Source: an uncultured Rhodospirillales bacterium
GTDB lineage: Bacteria; Pseudomonadota; Alphaproteobacteria; Acetobacterales; Acetobacteraceae
DNA: 43,866 nucleotides
NCBI GenBank assembly: GCA_903924855.1
Contig: CAIYCW010000103.1
Coordinates: 1 to 43,866, forward strand
Direction of reading: 5' to 3'
Shown here: positions 1 to 8,857 of the stretch, piece after piece
Layout: each line of letters starts with the position of its first letter
Position numbering within the stretch: the stretch's first letter is position 1
Notes under the pieces: generated by a model
Told to the model about the DNA's origin: nothing
What the model saw: only the letters and a program-made list of their open reading frames with translations
Database searches by the model: none
Translations under genes and position numbers: made by a program

Positions 1-1
1 C

Positions 2-157
2 CTGCTGCCCTATGGCAGCGTGTGTTTTGCCAGCAAGGTGGGGCAGTTGGCCGGCAACCATTTTCTGACGGTGACCGGCAATCTGGAGAACCTGGCGAAG
101 CTTGGGAAGATGACGCTGTGGGAAGGCGCGCAGCACATCACTTTTGCGGCGGCGTAA
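2..157 (+). CDS. 3' end of an unidentified protein (partial)
   Basis: The frame is open from the left edge to a TAA at 155-157 and gives 51 residues, beginning LLPYGSVCFASKVGQ and ending EGAQHITFAAA. The start lies outside the window. I do not recognise the family: no catalytic motif or membrane segment is visible in this short tail. It converges on prfB, with only the palindromic repeat array between them. Its reality rests on an uninterrupted frame that stops just before the repeats, so confidence is moderate. Confidence 0.45.
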   Translation: MLPYGSVCFASKVGQLAGNHFLTVTGNLENLAKLGKMTLWEGAQHITFAAA

Positions 158-165
158 GGTTGTGT

Positions 166-284
166 GGCGGGTCGTGGACCCGCGCGCCGCATGATTTGGC
201 GGGTCGTGGACCCGCCCTACGGGTGTGGCGGCGGGTCGTGGACCCGCCCTACGGGTGTGACGGCGGGTCGTGGACCCGCCCTAC
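166..284. repeat. Four-copy array of a palindromic repeat, 32-bp period
   Basis: Each unit holds the arm GGCGGGTC, a GTG loop and the reverse-complement arm GACCCGCC. The units start at 166, 198, 230 and 262, exactly 32 bp apart. Copies 2-4 have perfect 8-bp stems and continue into CTAC; copy 1 has a degraded right end. A fifth, longer copy is at 38450-38476. The array lies between two convergent genes, and the final CTA (281-283) is also the TAG stop of prfB on the minus strand. It can fold into hairpins on both strands and may act as a bidirectional transcription or mRNA-end barrier. No transposase is nearby. Confidence 0.9.
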
Positions 285-1412
285 TGGGCTTGGGCGGAGG
301 CTTCGGAGCGGGTGGCGCCGGCGCGGGCGGCGAGTGCTGCGGCCATGAAGTCGTCGAGCCCGCCATCGAGCACCGCGTCCGGATTGCCCTTTTCCACGCC
401 GGTTCGCAGATCCTTCACCAGCTGATAGGGCGCAAGCACGTAGTTGCGGATCTGGTGGCCCCAGCCGATCTCGGTCTTGGTGGCTTCGGTGGCGGAGGCT
501 GCCGCCTCGCGGCGTTGCAACTCCGCCTCATACATGCGCGCCTTCAGCATGCCCATCGCGGTGGCACGGTTGCGGTGCTGGCTGCGGTCGGTCTGGCAGG
601 CCACCACGATGCCGGTGGGGATATGGGTGATGCGGATGGCCGATTCGGTCTTGTTGACGTGCTGACCGCCCGCGCCTGAGGCGCGATACGTGTCCACCCG
701 CAGATCGGAGGGGTCGATCTCGATCTCGATCGTGTCATCCACCACCGGGTAGACCCAGACCGAGGCGAAGCTGGTCTGGCGGCGGGCGGCGGAATCGAAG
801 GGCGAGATGCGCACCAGGCGGTGCACGCCGGCCTCGGTCTTCAGCCAGCCATAGGCGGCGGCCCCGGTGATCTGCAGAGTGACGGATTTGATGCCGGCCT
901 GTTCGCCCTCGGATTGCTCGATGATCTGTGTTTTGTAGCCGCGCCGTTCCGCCCAGCGCGTGTACATGCGCATCAGCATCTCGGCCCAGTCCTGCGCCTC
1001 GGTTCCGCCGGCGCCGGCGTTGATTTCGAGGAAGGTGTCGAGATTGTCGGCCTCGCCCGAGAGCAGGCTTTCGATCTCAAGCCTTTTGCCCTCGGTGGCG
1101 AGTGCCTTCAGCGTGGCGATGGCGTCTGCCGCCATGTCGGTGTCGCCCTCGGCCTCGGCCATCTCCAGCAGCTCGGTGGCGTCCGCCGATTCGCTCTCAA
1201 GCCGGCGCACATCGCCCATCTTGGTCTCAAGCGTGTTGCGCTCGCGCATCAGCGCCTGGGCGGCGTCGGCGTTGTTCCACAGATCGGGGTCCTCGGCGCG
1301 GTGGTTCAGTTCCTCGAGGCGGGCCTGTGAGACATCCCAGTCAAAGATGCCTCCTCAGCAGCGCCACGGACTGCTTGATCTGGTCGTTGAGGGAATCGGA
1401 TTCAGCGGACAT
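281..1412 (-). CDS. prfB: Peptide chain release factor 2, with programmed +1 frameshift
   Basis: RF2 reads UGA and UAA stop codons and triggers peptide release on the ribosome. The gene is in two frames. Frame 0 starts at ATG 1412-1410 and gives 23 residues ending RRHL before an in-frame TGA (1343-1341). A +1 shift at CTT-TGA-C continues with DWDVSQARLEEL to the stop at 281-283, making about 376 residues, normal for RF2. The anticodon-mimic SPF is at about residues 203-205 and the catalytic GGQ at about 248-250, as in E. coli. The gene follows mrcA on the same strand with a 54-bp gap. A gene model that ignores the shift would start wrongly at 1249 and lose the first 54 residues. The stop codon lies inside the palindromic repeat. 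Confidence 0.96.
1340..1355 (-). promoter_or_regulatory. prfB: prfB programmed +1 frameshift site
   Basis: Read on the minus strand, the site is AGGAGG, three bases, CTT, TGA, C. This matches the classic RF2 autoregulatory signal: an internal Shine-Dalgarno-like element three bases before the slippery CTT, then the UGA that RF2 itself decodes. Low RF2 lets the ribosome slip forward by one base and make full-length protein. Both flanking frames encode recognisable RF2 sequence, which confirms the shift. Confidence 0.95.
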
Positions 1413-1466
1413 TGGGCACCGGACGGAGTGGGTCGAGCCGCGATATCGGGATCGCGCGAGGGGGCG

Positions 1467-4118
1467 TCAATACAGCCCGCCCAGTCCCGTGTCCACACCG
1501 GCGGCCTGCGGCGGGGCGGCGGCCTGTGCGGTGGCGGGCGCTTGTGTGGCGGTGGCGCCGGACGGCGTGCCGGCACGGGGGGCGGCGTCGGGCGAGACCG
1601 GTATGCCGGTTGGGCTGATCGCCAGATTGTCCGACCCGCCGGGGATCTGGCCGGGTTTGAACGCATCCGTCACCATGCCGCTGCCGCTGTCCCAGCTTGC
1701 CATGGACAGGCCCGGCGGCATCTGGAAGCTCAGATTGGGGCGGTTCTTCAGCGCCACCGCCATGAAATCGTGCCAGACCGGGGCGGCCACGGCGCCGCCG
1801 GTCTCGTTGTTGCCCAGCGTGGTCGGCGTGTCGTAGCCGATCCAGACGGCGGTTACGAGATCGGGGGTGAAGCCCACGAACCAGGCATCCTGGAAATCCT
1901 GCGAGGTGCCGGTCTTGCCGGCGATCTGGCGGTTGAGGCCTTCGCCGGCCGGGGTGCCGGTGCCGCGGGTGACGACACCCTGCATCATGCCGATGAGCTG
2001 GAACACGCTGGCCGGATCGGCGATCTGCGGGCGCGGATCGGTGAGGGTGGGCGGGTGCGACGGATCGTTGCAGCCATCGCAGCCGCGCGCCGGGGCGCGG
2101 TAGATCACATGGCCGTCGCGGTCCTGCACGGTGTCGATGAAGGTGGGCAGCACCTCGCGCCCGCCCATGGCAAGGCCGGCATAGGCGGCGGCCTGGCGCA
2201 GCACGGTGGTGTCCACCGCGCCGAGGGAGGCCGAGAGCACGCGCGGCATCTGATCGACCACGTGAAAGGCGATGGCGGTCTTGGCGACGGCACTCATGCC
2301 GATCCGGTCCGCCACGCGCACGGTGACGAGGTTGAGCGATTTTTCCAGCGCCACGCGCAGCGGCACCGGGCCGTTGAAGTCCAGCTCGTAATTGCCCGGG
2401 CGCCATTTGCCCTCGGGCCCCTGGTCGAGCACGAAGGGGGCATCGAGGAAGCGTTGGCTGGGTGAGATGCCGGCCTGCAGGGCGGTGAGATAGACGAAGG
2501 GCTTGAAGCTGGAGCCGGGCTGGCGCTGGGCCTGGGTCACCCGGTCGAACTGGCTGCCCTCGAAGCTCCAGCCGCCGGAGAGCGCGAGCACGCGGCCGGT
2601 TGCGGGGTCGAGGCTGACCAGGGCGCCCTGCACCAGCGGCACCTGACGCAGCGCCAGCCTCTCCGGCTGGGCCGCGGTTCTGCCGCGGGCCGGAGTTGCG
2701 GGAAGCACCTGCACCATCACCACATCGCCGGTGTTGACCACATCGGTGATCTTCTTCGGCTGCGGCCCGAGTTGCGGCACCGAGCCGGAAGGTGCCGGCT
2801 TGACGGGACGCGCCCAGCCGAGATCGGACAGCGAAAGCGTCATCACCCGGGGCAGCTTGGTGGTGATGCCCTCGATGCGGTCGAGCAGGCCGATGCGGGC
2901 GGTGGTGCCGTCCGGCGTGTCGATCACCAGGCCCAGCTGCCATTCGGGCAGCATGCTGGGCGGATTGGGCTGGGCTGCGAGTTCGGCGGCCCAGGCGTTG
3001 CGGAAATTCGGCCCGACGGCCACGTGCCCGACCGGGCCGCGCCAGCCGCCATGGGCGCGGTCATACGCCATCAGCCCGGCGCGCAGGGCCTGATCGGCGG
3101 CCGGCTGCAGGCTGGGGTCGAGCGTGGTGCGCACGGTGAGGCCGCCCTGGGTGGTGCGGTCCGCCCCGTAATTGTCCACCAGCCAGCGGCGCACCTCCTC
3201 GGTGAAATAGGCGCCGCCGGCCAGCACCTCGGCACGGCGGAACGGGGCCGCGCGCACCGGCTCGCTTTTCGCCGCATCGGCCTGCGCCTGGGTGATGGCG
3301 CCGTCCTCGCGCAGCCGGTCGATGACGAAATCGCGCCGGGCGCGGGCGGCCTCCGGATGGCGGAACGGGTTGTAGTTGTTGGGTGCCTTGGGCAGGGCGG
3401 CCAGGAAGGCGGCTTCCGGGATGGTCAGCTCATCGAGCGATTTGTTGAAATAGGCCTGGGCGGCGGCGGCCACGCCATAGGCCTGCAGGCCGAGATAGAT
3501 CTCGTTGAGATAGAGCTCAAGGATATGGTCCTTGCCCATGCTCTGCTCGATGCGCAGCGCCAGCAGCGCCTCGCGCGCCTTGCGGCTGAGGCTGACCTCG
3601 TTGCCCAGCAGCATGTTCTTGGCGACCTGCTGGGTGATGGTGGAGGCGCCGACCGGGCGGCGGCCCTGGCCGTACTGCGCGATGTCAGTGACCGCGGCGC
3701 GCAATATGGCCACCGGATCGACACCGTGATGGGTGTAGAAATTCTGATCCTCGGCCGAGATGAAGGCCTGCTTGACCAGAGGCGGGATGGCTGCGATCGG
3801 CACGAAGATGCGCCGTTCGGTGGCAAGCTCGGAGAGCAGGCGGCCATCGGCGGCGTAGACACGGCTCATCACCCGCGGCTGATAGGCCTTCAGCACGTCG
3901 ATATCCGGCAGGTCGGCCGAGAAGCGCTGATAGGCGGCGTAACCGGCAACACTTGCCAGCACCACGCCGATCAGGCCCAGGCCGATCAGGATGGAGAGCA
4001 TCTCAGCGAAGATGCCAAGCAGCGACAGCCCGCGCCGTTTCGGCTTGGGCTTGGCCTTGCGGGGCGGCGGGGGCGGAGCCAGGGGCTCGCCGGCCATCAG
4101 GGGTTTGGGCTCGGACAT
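1467..4118 (-). CDS. mrcA: Penicillin-binding protein 1A (glycosyltransferase/transpeptidase)
   Basis: This bifunctional enzyme polymerises lipid II and crosslinks peptidoglycan at the inner membrane, with its catalytic domains in the periplasm. The 883 residues begin with a Pro/Lys-rich cytoplasmic tail, then a membrane anchor at about 34-60. A GT51 domain follows, with the catalytic motif SAEDQNFYTHHG at about 121-131 (E123). The transpeptidase domain carries SSFK (nucleophile S536, K539), an SLN motif and KTGT (K735-T738). The C-terminal tail is Ala/Pro/Thr-rich and disordered. Length is usual for proteobacterial PBP1A. It lies 75 bp after the amidase and upstream of prfB on the same strand, so the two wall enzymes are probably co-transcribed. 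Confidence 0.95.
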   Translation of the reverse strand: MSEPKPLMAGEPLAPPPPPRKAKPKPKRRGLSLLGIFAEMLSILIGLGLIGVVLASVAGYAAYQRFSADLPDIDVLKAYQPRVMSRVYAADGRLLSELATERRIFVPIAAIPPLVKQAFISAEDQNFYTHHGVDPVAILRAAVTDIAQYGQGRRPVGASTITQQVAKNMLLGNEVSLSRKAREALLALRIEQSMGKDHILELYLNEIYLGLQAYGVAAAAQAYFNKSLDELTIPEAAFLAALPKAPNNYNPFRHPEAARARRDFVIDRLREDGAITQAQADAAKSEPVRAAPFRRAEVLAGGAYFTEEVRRWLVDNYGADRTTQGGLTVRTTLDPSLQPAADQALRAGLMAYDRAHGGWRGPVGHVAVGPNFRNAWAAELAAQPNPPSMLPEWQLGLVIDTPDGTTARIGLLDRIEGITTKLPRVMTLSLSDLGWARPVKPAPSGSVPQLGPQPKKITDVVNTGDVVMVQVLPATPARGRTAAQPERLALRQVPLVQGALVSLDPATGRVLALSGGWSFEGSQFDRVTQAQRQPGSSFKPFVYLTALQAGISPSQRFLDAPFVLDQGPEGKWRPGNYELDFNGPVPLRVALEKSLNLVTVRVADRIGMSAVAKTAIAFHVVDQMPRVLSASLGAVDTTVLRQAAAYAGLAMGGREVLPTFIDTVQDRDGHVIYRAPARGCDGCNDPSHPPTLTDPRPQIADPASVFQLIGMMQGVVTRGTGTPAGEGLNRQIAGKTGTSQDFQDAWFVGFTPDLVTAVWIGYDTPTTLGNNETGGAVAAPVWHDFMAVALKNRPNLSFQMPPGLSMASWDSGSGMVTDAFKPGQIPGGSDNLAISPTGIPVSPDAAPRAGTPSGATATQAPATAQAAAPPQAAGVDTGLGGLY

Positions 4119-4193
4119 TGCGCGGGCTTATGGCACGAAAACAGGACCCGGGTGAACATCACGTTTCCGGAGACCTGCTGCGAGACGGTGGGG

Positions 4194-4967
4194 TCAGGTG
4201 GCGGCGGAGACGTTGAAATAGGAGTCGATGGCGCGTTTCAGCGCGGCTGCGACGCGGGCGCGGTGGGCGGCCTGGCGCAGGGCGGCCTCGTCCTCGCGGT
4301 TGGACATGAAGCCCATCTCGACGAGGACTGAGGGGATATCGGCCGCCTTCAGCACGACGAAGGCGGCCTGGCGGGCCGGGTTGCTCAGCATCGGCGCGTC
4401 CTGGCGCAGGGTTGCCACCACGTCATGCGCCATGCGCTGCGAGCCGGCGCGGGTTTCCTGGCGCACCAGGCTGGTGAGGATGCGGGCCACCTCCGGCGGG
4501 GTGTTGCGAAAGCCGGGGCCCGCGAAGCGGTCCGACGCGTTTTCCTTGCGGGCGAGTGCCGCGGTCTGCGCATCCGTTGCGTGGTCGCCCAGTGTGTAGA
4601 CGCTGGCGCCGCGCACCGAATGGTCGACCAGCGCATCGGCGTGCATCGAGACGAAGAGGGCAGCGCCTTTCTGCTGGGCGATGCCGACACGGTCGGGCAG
4701 CGGGATGAAGATGTCGCGTGTGCGGGTCAGCTCGACGCGGTAACGGTTGCTGGCGCGCAGCTGGCGTTGCAGCTCCTGGGCGGCGGCGAAGGCGATGTGC
4801 TTCTCATAGGTGCCGCTGATGCCGATGGCGCCGGGGTCCTTGCCGCCATGGCCGGGGTCCAGGATGATCAAGGGTTGGGCATGCGGGTCCGTGGCTGCCG
4901 CCGTTGCCGGCAATGGCAGGCCAGCGGCGAGGCCGGAGCCGAGAAGCAGGCGGCGGGAAATCACCAC
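4194..4967 (-). CDS. amiC: N-acetylmuramoyl-L-alanine amidase, Tat-exported
   Basis: The enzyme cleaves the amide bond between muramic acid and the stem peptide during cell separation. The Amidase_3 fold is clear: zinc ligands in ILDPGHGGKDPGAIG, a Glu in the YEKHIAF stretch, His in FVSMHADAL, and the catalytic Glu in VLVEMGFMSN. The chosen start is GTG at 4967-4965, with AGGA six bases upstream; it gives a short Tat-type signal (ISRRLLLGSG, then a hydrophobic stretch and ATAAA). A longer frame opens at GTG 5033, but its N-terminus would bury the signal. The product is about 257 residues. It leads the amidase-mrcA-prfB block and diverges from rne. It lacks an obvious AMIN domain, so the amiC name marks the family rather than strict orthology. 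Confidence 0.9.
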   Translation of the reverse strand: MVISRRLLLGSGLAAGLPLPATAAATDPHAQPLIILDPGHGGKDPGAIGISGTYEKHIAFAAAQELQRQLRASNRYRVELTRTRDIFIPLPDRVGIAQQKGAALFVSMHADALVDHSVRGASVYTLGDHATDAQTAALARKENASDRFAGPGFRNTPPEVARILTSLVRQETRAGSQRMAHDVVATLRQDAPMLSNPARQAAFVVLKAADIPSVLVEMGFMSNREDEAALRQAAHRARVAAALKRAIDSYFNVSAAT

Positions 4968-5745
4968 GATACGTCCTGTTGCAGGCCTGGATGGCGGAGG
5001 CTGTGCTGCGCCCTCTCTGGGCGGCTTTAACACATCACATTGAGAAAATCATCTTGAACGTTGATTGCGGCTGGTCTTGGGCCTGGCTGTGGTGGGATTG
5101 GGGCGCGCTGCCGGGACGGATGGATGCGGCGTGTGCGAGCGGCTTGCAGCTGTGGTGTGATTGCTGCATGGTGTTCGAAGCCTCGGGGACAGTCCGGGGA
5201 GGGATTTGCTGTGCCGTGCAACACGCGGCATGTTCCATTTTCCCATCCGGCACGCGGTGCGCGACTGTTTTGCGCCACGTCCGATCGTCCCCGTCGTTGC
5301 CTTTGTCCGGGCCGCGCAGTCTGCGCGTTTGCCCCGCGACCACCGGCGGACTCAGCTGGCTCATTCATGTGAGCCGAGGGCCGCAGCGATCGTCGGGGAC
5401 CTGGAAGATCTTCTGCCGGGCGTTGCGTGTGAGCGCGCGGTCTGCAGCAGGTCGCCACAGAATTGAACCTGGGCGCGCGCCGGACCTGGCGCGTTGTCCG
5501 CAACCGACAGGGTCTTCCGCCCGCCGTGGTACAGCCTCCCTCCGCCTTTCGGACTGGAACCAGATCTGGCTTGACCGGTCTGGGCTGTGCATCTTCGGGC
5601 ATCGCCACCGCTTGGCGCCTGGGTTGCGGGCTCGCTCTTCCTGCTTCCCCACACCAGCCTCCGCGCCCAACACGCAGCACCTCGACGTGCGCCTCCGTCC
5701 GCTTCGCCGGACGGAACGGGCAGGAGCAACGGAGTTCCCGCTGCA
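4968..5745. other. 778-bp divergent intergenic region, probable long rne leader
   Basis: No convincing gene is present in this gap between the amidase (minus) and rne (plus). The open frames that cross it are compositional. The half nearest rne holds several potential RNA structures: CCAGATCTGG palindrome at 5560-5569, hairpin CGCCA/TGGCG at 5603-5617, and a 7-bp stem CCGTCCG/CGGACGG with a CTTCGC loop at 5695-5714, just before the rne ribosome-binding region. A GTCCCCG/CGGGGAC pairing (about 5287/5396) could enclose a larger domain. In E. coli, RNase E controls its own mRNA through a structured leader of several hundred bases. A similar leader is plausible here but is not proven by sequence. 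Promoters were not identified with confidence. Confidence 0.45.
5695..5714 (+). other. Stem-loop upstream of the rne ribosome-binding site
   Basis: The arms CCGTCCG and CGGACGG pair perfectly around a six-base CTTCGC loop, 31 bases before the rne start codon and about 16 bases before GGAG (5731-5734). It lacks a T-run, so it is not a terminator. Its position suits translational or RNase E-dependent autoregulation. Confidence 0.5.
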
Positions 5746-8700
5746 ATGACCAAACGTATGCTGATCGACGCCACACATGCGGAAGAAACCCGCGTTGTGG
5801 TGCTGGACGGAAATCGCCTTGAAGATTTTGATGTAGAGACCTCCACCAAACGCCAGCTGAAGGGCAATATCTACCTGGCCAAGGTGGTGCGGGTGGAGCC
5901 TTCGCTGCAGGCCGCCTTTGTGGAGTATGGCGGTGGGCGCCACGGCTTCCTGGCGTTCGGTGAAATCCACCCCGATTACTATCAGATCCCGATGGCGGAC
6001 CGGCAGCGCCTGCTGGAGATCGCAGCCGAGGAGGCGCGCGAGGAGGAGGAGGCCGAGGAACGGCTGCAAGCCGCCCTTGAGCGCCAGGAGAGCGGGGCGG
6101 CGCCCGAGATCGAGGCAATCGCCGAGCCCGTCGAGATCGTCGTGCATGACGCCGATGCGCAGCCGGCCGCGATTGCGGATGAGACGCTGTATGGCGAGGT
6201 GGTGGAGCCCGGCATCACTTTGGCCGGCGATGCGGATGGCGTGCCGCGCGCGGAGAGCTTCCGCGGCGATGCACATGAGGGCGATGCGCCCGCAGATGAC
6301 GAGACCGATGGCCGTGAGATCGAGGCCGCCCGTGAAGCGGCTGCCGAGGCCGGTTCCGACCAGGGCGGTGCCGAGCCGGGCGGGCCGGATGGTGATCTGG
6401 GCGGGTCCGATGCGGCTTCTGGCTCGGACGAGCCGGCGCCTGAGATGCTGGGCGGCACCGGTGACAGTTTCGAGGGCAACGGCGCCGAGGAGGCCACGCG
6501 CAGGCGAGCCTCGCGCATGCTGCGCAGCTATCGCATCCAGGAGGTGATCCGCCGGCGGCAGATCCTGCTGATCCAGGTTGTGAAGGAGGAGCGCGGCAAC
6601 AAGGGTGCGGCGCTGACCACCTATATCTCGCTGGCCGGGCGCTATTGCGTGCTGATGCCGAACTCGCCGCGCGGCGGCGGCATTTCGCGCAAGATCACCT
6701 CATCGGCGGATCGCAAGCGGCTGAAGGAGATCACCGCCGAGATGGAGATCCCGAAGGGGATGGGCCTGATCGTGCGCACGGCGGGGGCCAACCGGCCGAA
6801 GCCCGAGATCAAGCGCGACTGTGAATATCTGATGCGGCTATGGGACGATATCCGCGATCTCACGCTGCGCTCGATGGCGCCGGCGCTGATCTATGAGGAA
6901 GCCAGCCTGATCAAGCGCTCGATCCGCGATGTGTATTCGCGCGATGTGGACGAGATCATCGTCGATGGCGAGGAGGGCTGGAAGCAGGCGCGCGACTTCA
7001 TGCGCATGCTGATGCCAAGCCATGCCAGCAAGGTGCAGCTGTGGCGGCCGCAGGGCATTGCCACCCCGCTGTTCGCCAAGCACCAGGTGGATCTGCAGCT
7101 CGATGCCATGGTTTCTCCCACGGTGCAGCTGCGCTCGGGCGGGTATCTGGTGATCAACCAGACCGAGGCGCTGGTTGCGATCGACGTCAACTCCGGCCGG
7201 TCCACGCGCGAGCGCGGCATCGAGGAGACGGCGCTGAAGACCAATCTGGAGGCGGCGGACGAGATTGCCCGCCAGCTGCGGCTGCGCGACCTCGCCGGTC
7301 TGATCGTGATCGACTTCATCGACATGGAGGCCCGCAAGGCCAATGCGATGGTCGAGCGCCGGATGAAGGAGGCGCTGAAGAACGACCGCGCGCGCATTCA
7401 GCTGGGGGCCATCAGCCATTTCGGCCTGATGGAGATGAGCCGCCAGCGGCTGCGCCCGTCGCTCGCCGAGACGAGCTTTGTCACCTGCCCGCATTGCCAG
7501 GGTCTGGGCCATGTGCGCAGCGTGGAGAGTGCGGCCGTGCATGTGCTGCGCGCGGTGGAGGAGGAGGGCAGCAAGCTGCGCGCCGCCGCCATCCTGGTCT
7601 ACGCCGCCTCCGCGGTGGTGATGTATATTCTGAACAACAAGCGCGATCGCCTGGCCGAGATCGAGGCGCGCTATGCGATGCGGGTGAGCTTTGCCACCGA
7701 CGAGGCGCTGCTGCCGCCCGCGGTGCGCATCGAGCGGCTGCGCGCGCAGGTGGCCGATGCCGAGCGCCTGCTGGCCGCCCAGCCGGTGGCGGCGCCGCCC
7801 GCGATGATCGAGGATGCCGAGCAGGACGAGCCGGATCTGGTGTTCGACGAGGCGGAGGAGGCCGAGACGGCGCCGCCGCGTGCCGCGGGCCGTGGTGGTG
7901 AGGCGCCGGGCGAGCGCGCCGCGGCCTCGGGTGAGGAGGGCGAGGGCCGCAAGCGCCGTCGCCGTCGCCGCCGTGGTGGCCGCCGTGATGAGCTGAACGC
8001 CGATGGCACGCCGAACGAGCAGGCGGCCGAGGCGTCTGGCGATGAGGGTGGCGAGGAGGATGGTGAAGGCGAGGAGATGCCTTCCATCGATCGGACCATC
8101 ATCGTGCATGAGGCCCCGCCCGTTGCGGCTGCGGCTGCGGCTTCGGCTTCGGGCGAGGGCGAGAGCGGCGACGTGGCCGAGGATGGCGAGGAGAGCGGCG
8201 AGGCCCGGGCGCGCCGGCGCGGCCGTCGTGGTGGGCGCCGGCGGCGTCGGGGTGAGCCGGCCGAACAGGGCGGTGAGGCTTCGGTTGCGGCTGGCGAGGG
8301 CGCTCCGGCCGAGGCTGTGGTGGCACCTGCCTATGTGGCGCCGAGCTACACCGGCCCCACACCGGCCAACCCGTTCGACACCGGGTTCGACATTTTCGAC
8401 ATTCTCGACCGCGCCGAGGAATCGGCGGTGAGCGGGCCGCGCGTGGTGCCGATCCACACCGCCCCGCCGGAAGATCTGTTCGACACCACGCCGCGCGAGG
8501 AGCCGGTGGCGGTGCGGCCGCCTGTGGTGGTGCATGACGCGCCGGTTGCGGACGTGGCGTCCGCGCCGGTGGTGGTGGCGCCCGAGCCGGTTGCAGAGCC
8601 GGTGGTTGAACCGGTGGCCGAGGCCGTGCAGGTGGTTGAACCGGCGGAGACGGCGGCGGCTGAGGCTGTCGTGGTTGAGCCGGTTGCAGCCGAGCCGGTT

Positions 8701-8766
8701 GTGGTTGAGCCGGTGGCTCCGGCTGAACCGCCGCCGCCGCCGAAGCGCGGCTGGTGGCGGCGCTAG
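5746..8766 (+). CDS. rne: Ribonuclease E
   Basis: This endonuclease initiates mRNA decay and processes rRNA and tRNA precursors. The ATG at 5746 starts MTKRMLIDATH, with GGAG upstream; 1006 residues. The S1 RNA-binding domain begins at about 38-82, is interrupted by an acidic, low-complexity insertion of roughly 175 residues, and resumes at about 264. The catalytic DNase I-like core has the metal ligand D480 (AIDVNSG) and the IDFID motif at 522-526. The zinc link is C581-P-H-C584. The tail has two arginine-rich clusters (RKRRRRRRRGG, RRGRRGGRRRRR), probably RNA binding, then Val-Glu-Pro repeats and the alphaproteobacterial end PKRGWWRR. No other degradosome gene is adjacent. Confidence 0.96.
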   Translation: MTKRMLIDATHAEETRVVVLDGNRLEDFDVETSTKRQLKGNIYLAKVVRVEPSLQAAFVEYGGGRHGFLAFGEIHPDYYQIPMADRQRLLEIAAEEAREEEEAEERLQAALERQESGAAPEIEAIAEPVEIVVHDADAQPAAIADETLYGEVVEPGITLAGDADGVPRAESFRGDAHEGDAPADDETDGREIEAAREAAAEAGSDQGGAEPGGPDGDLGGSDAASGSDEPAPEMLGGTGDSFEGNGAEEATRRRASRMLRSYRIQEVIRRRQILLIQVVKEERGNKGAALTTYISLAGRYCVLMPNSPRGGGISRKITSSADRKRLKEITAEMEIPKGMGLIVRTAGANRPKPEIKRDCEYLMRLWDDIRDLTLRSMAPALIYEEASLIKRSIRDVYSRDVDEIIVDGEEGWKQARDFMRMLMPSHASKVQLWRPQGIATPLFAKHQVDLQLDAMVSPTVQLRSGGYLVINQTEALVAIDVNSGRSTRERGIEETALKTNLEAADEIARQLRLRDLAGLIVIDFIDMEARKANAMVERRMKEALKNDRARIQLGAISHFGLMEMSRQRLRPSLAETSFVTCPHCQGLGHVRSVESAAVHVLRAVEEEGSKLRAAAILVYAASAVVMYILNNKRDRLAEIEARYAMRVSFATDEALLPPAVRIERLRAQVADAERLLAAQPVAAPPAMIEDAEQDEPDLVFDEAEEAETAPPRAAGRGGEAPGERAAASGEEGEGRKRRRRRRRGGRRDELNADGTPNEQAAEASGDEGGEEDGEGEEMPSIDRTIIVHEAPPVAAAAAASASGEGESGDVAEDGEESGEARARRRGRRGGRRRRRGEPAEQGGEASVAAGEGAPAEAVVAPAYVAPSYTGPTPANPFDTGFDIFDILDRAEESAVSGPRVVPIHTAPPEDLFDTTPREEPVAVRPPVVVHDAPVADVASAPVVVAPEPVAEPVVEPVAEAVQVVEPAETAAAEAVVVEPVAAEPVVVEPVAPAEPPPPPKRGWWRR
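8576..8740 (+). repeat. Degenerate EPV-coding repeats in the rne tail
   Basis: The DNA repeats variants of gagccggtggttgaaccggt, encoding EPV, VVEPV and AEPVVVEPV in the disordered C-terminus of RNase E. Units vary in length and stay in frame. This looks like slippage-driven growth within a low-complexity linker; in other species such linkers carry short binding motifs for degradosome partners. Confidence 0.6.
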
Positions 8767-8782
8767 GCTTTCATTGATGCAG

Positions 8783-8814
8783 GCCGGATGTGCGCAAAGC
8801 GGCGCATCTCCGGC
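8783..8814 (+). terminator. Hairpin after rne, possible terminator
   Basis: GCCGGA (8783-8788) pairs with TCCGGC (8809-8814), and the inner GCGC/GCGC segments can extend the stem with a small bulge. It starts 16 bases after the rne stop and ahead of tRNA-Ser. The downstream sequence is cttgataa, with no T-run, so intrinsic termination is uncertain; 3'-end protection is an alternative. Confidence 0.4.
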
Positions 8815-8857
8815 TTGATAAGCGCGCTGCCATCGCTATGGTGGCGACCCGCGCGCC

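Noticed and set aside
166..284. CRISPR array, because of the 32-bp period
   Set aside because: The units are contiguous with no variable spacers, the repeat is itself a palindrome, and no cas genes are present.
960..2465. Long plus-strand open frame opposite prfB and mrcA
   Set aside because: It is antisense to two well-supported genes and has no recognisable motif.
5027..6118. Minus-strand open frame across the rne leader
   Set aside because: It is Pro/Arg-rich low-complexity sequence that runs into the S1 domain of rne on the other strand.
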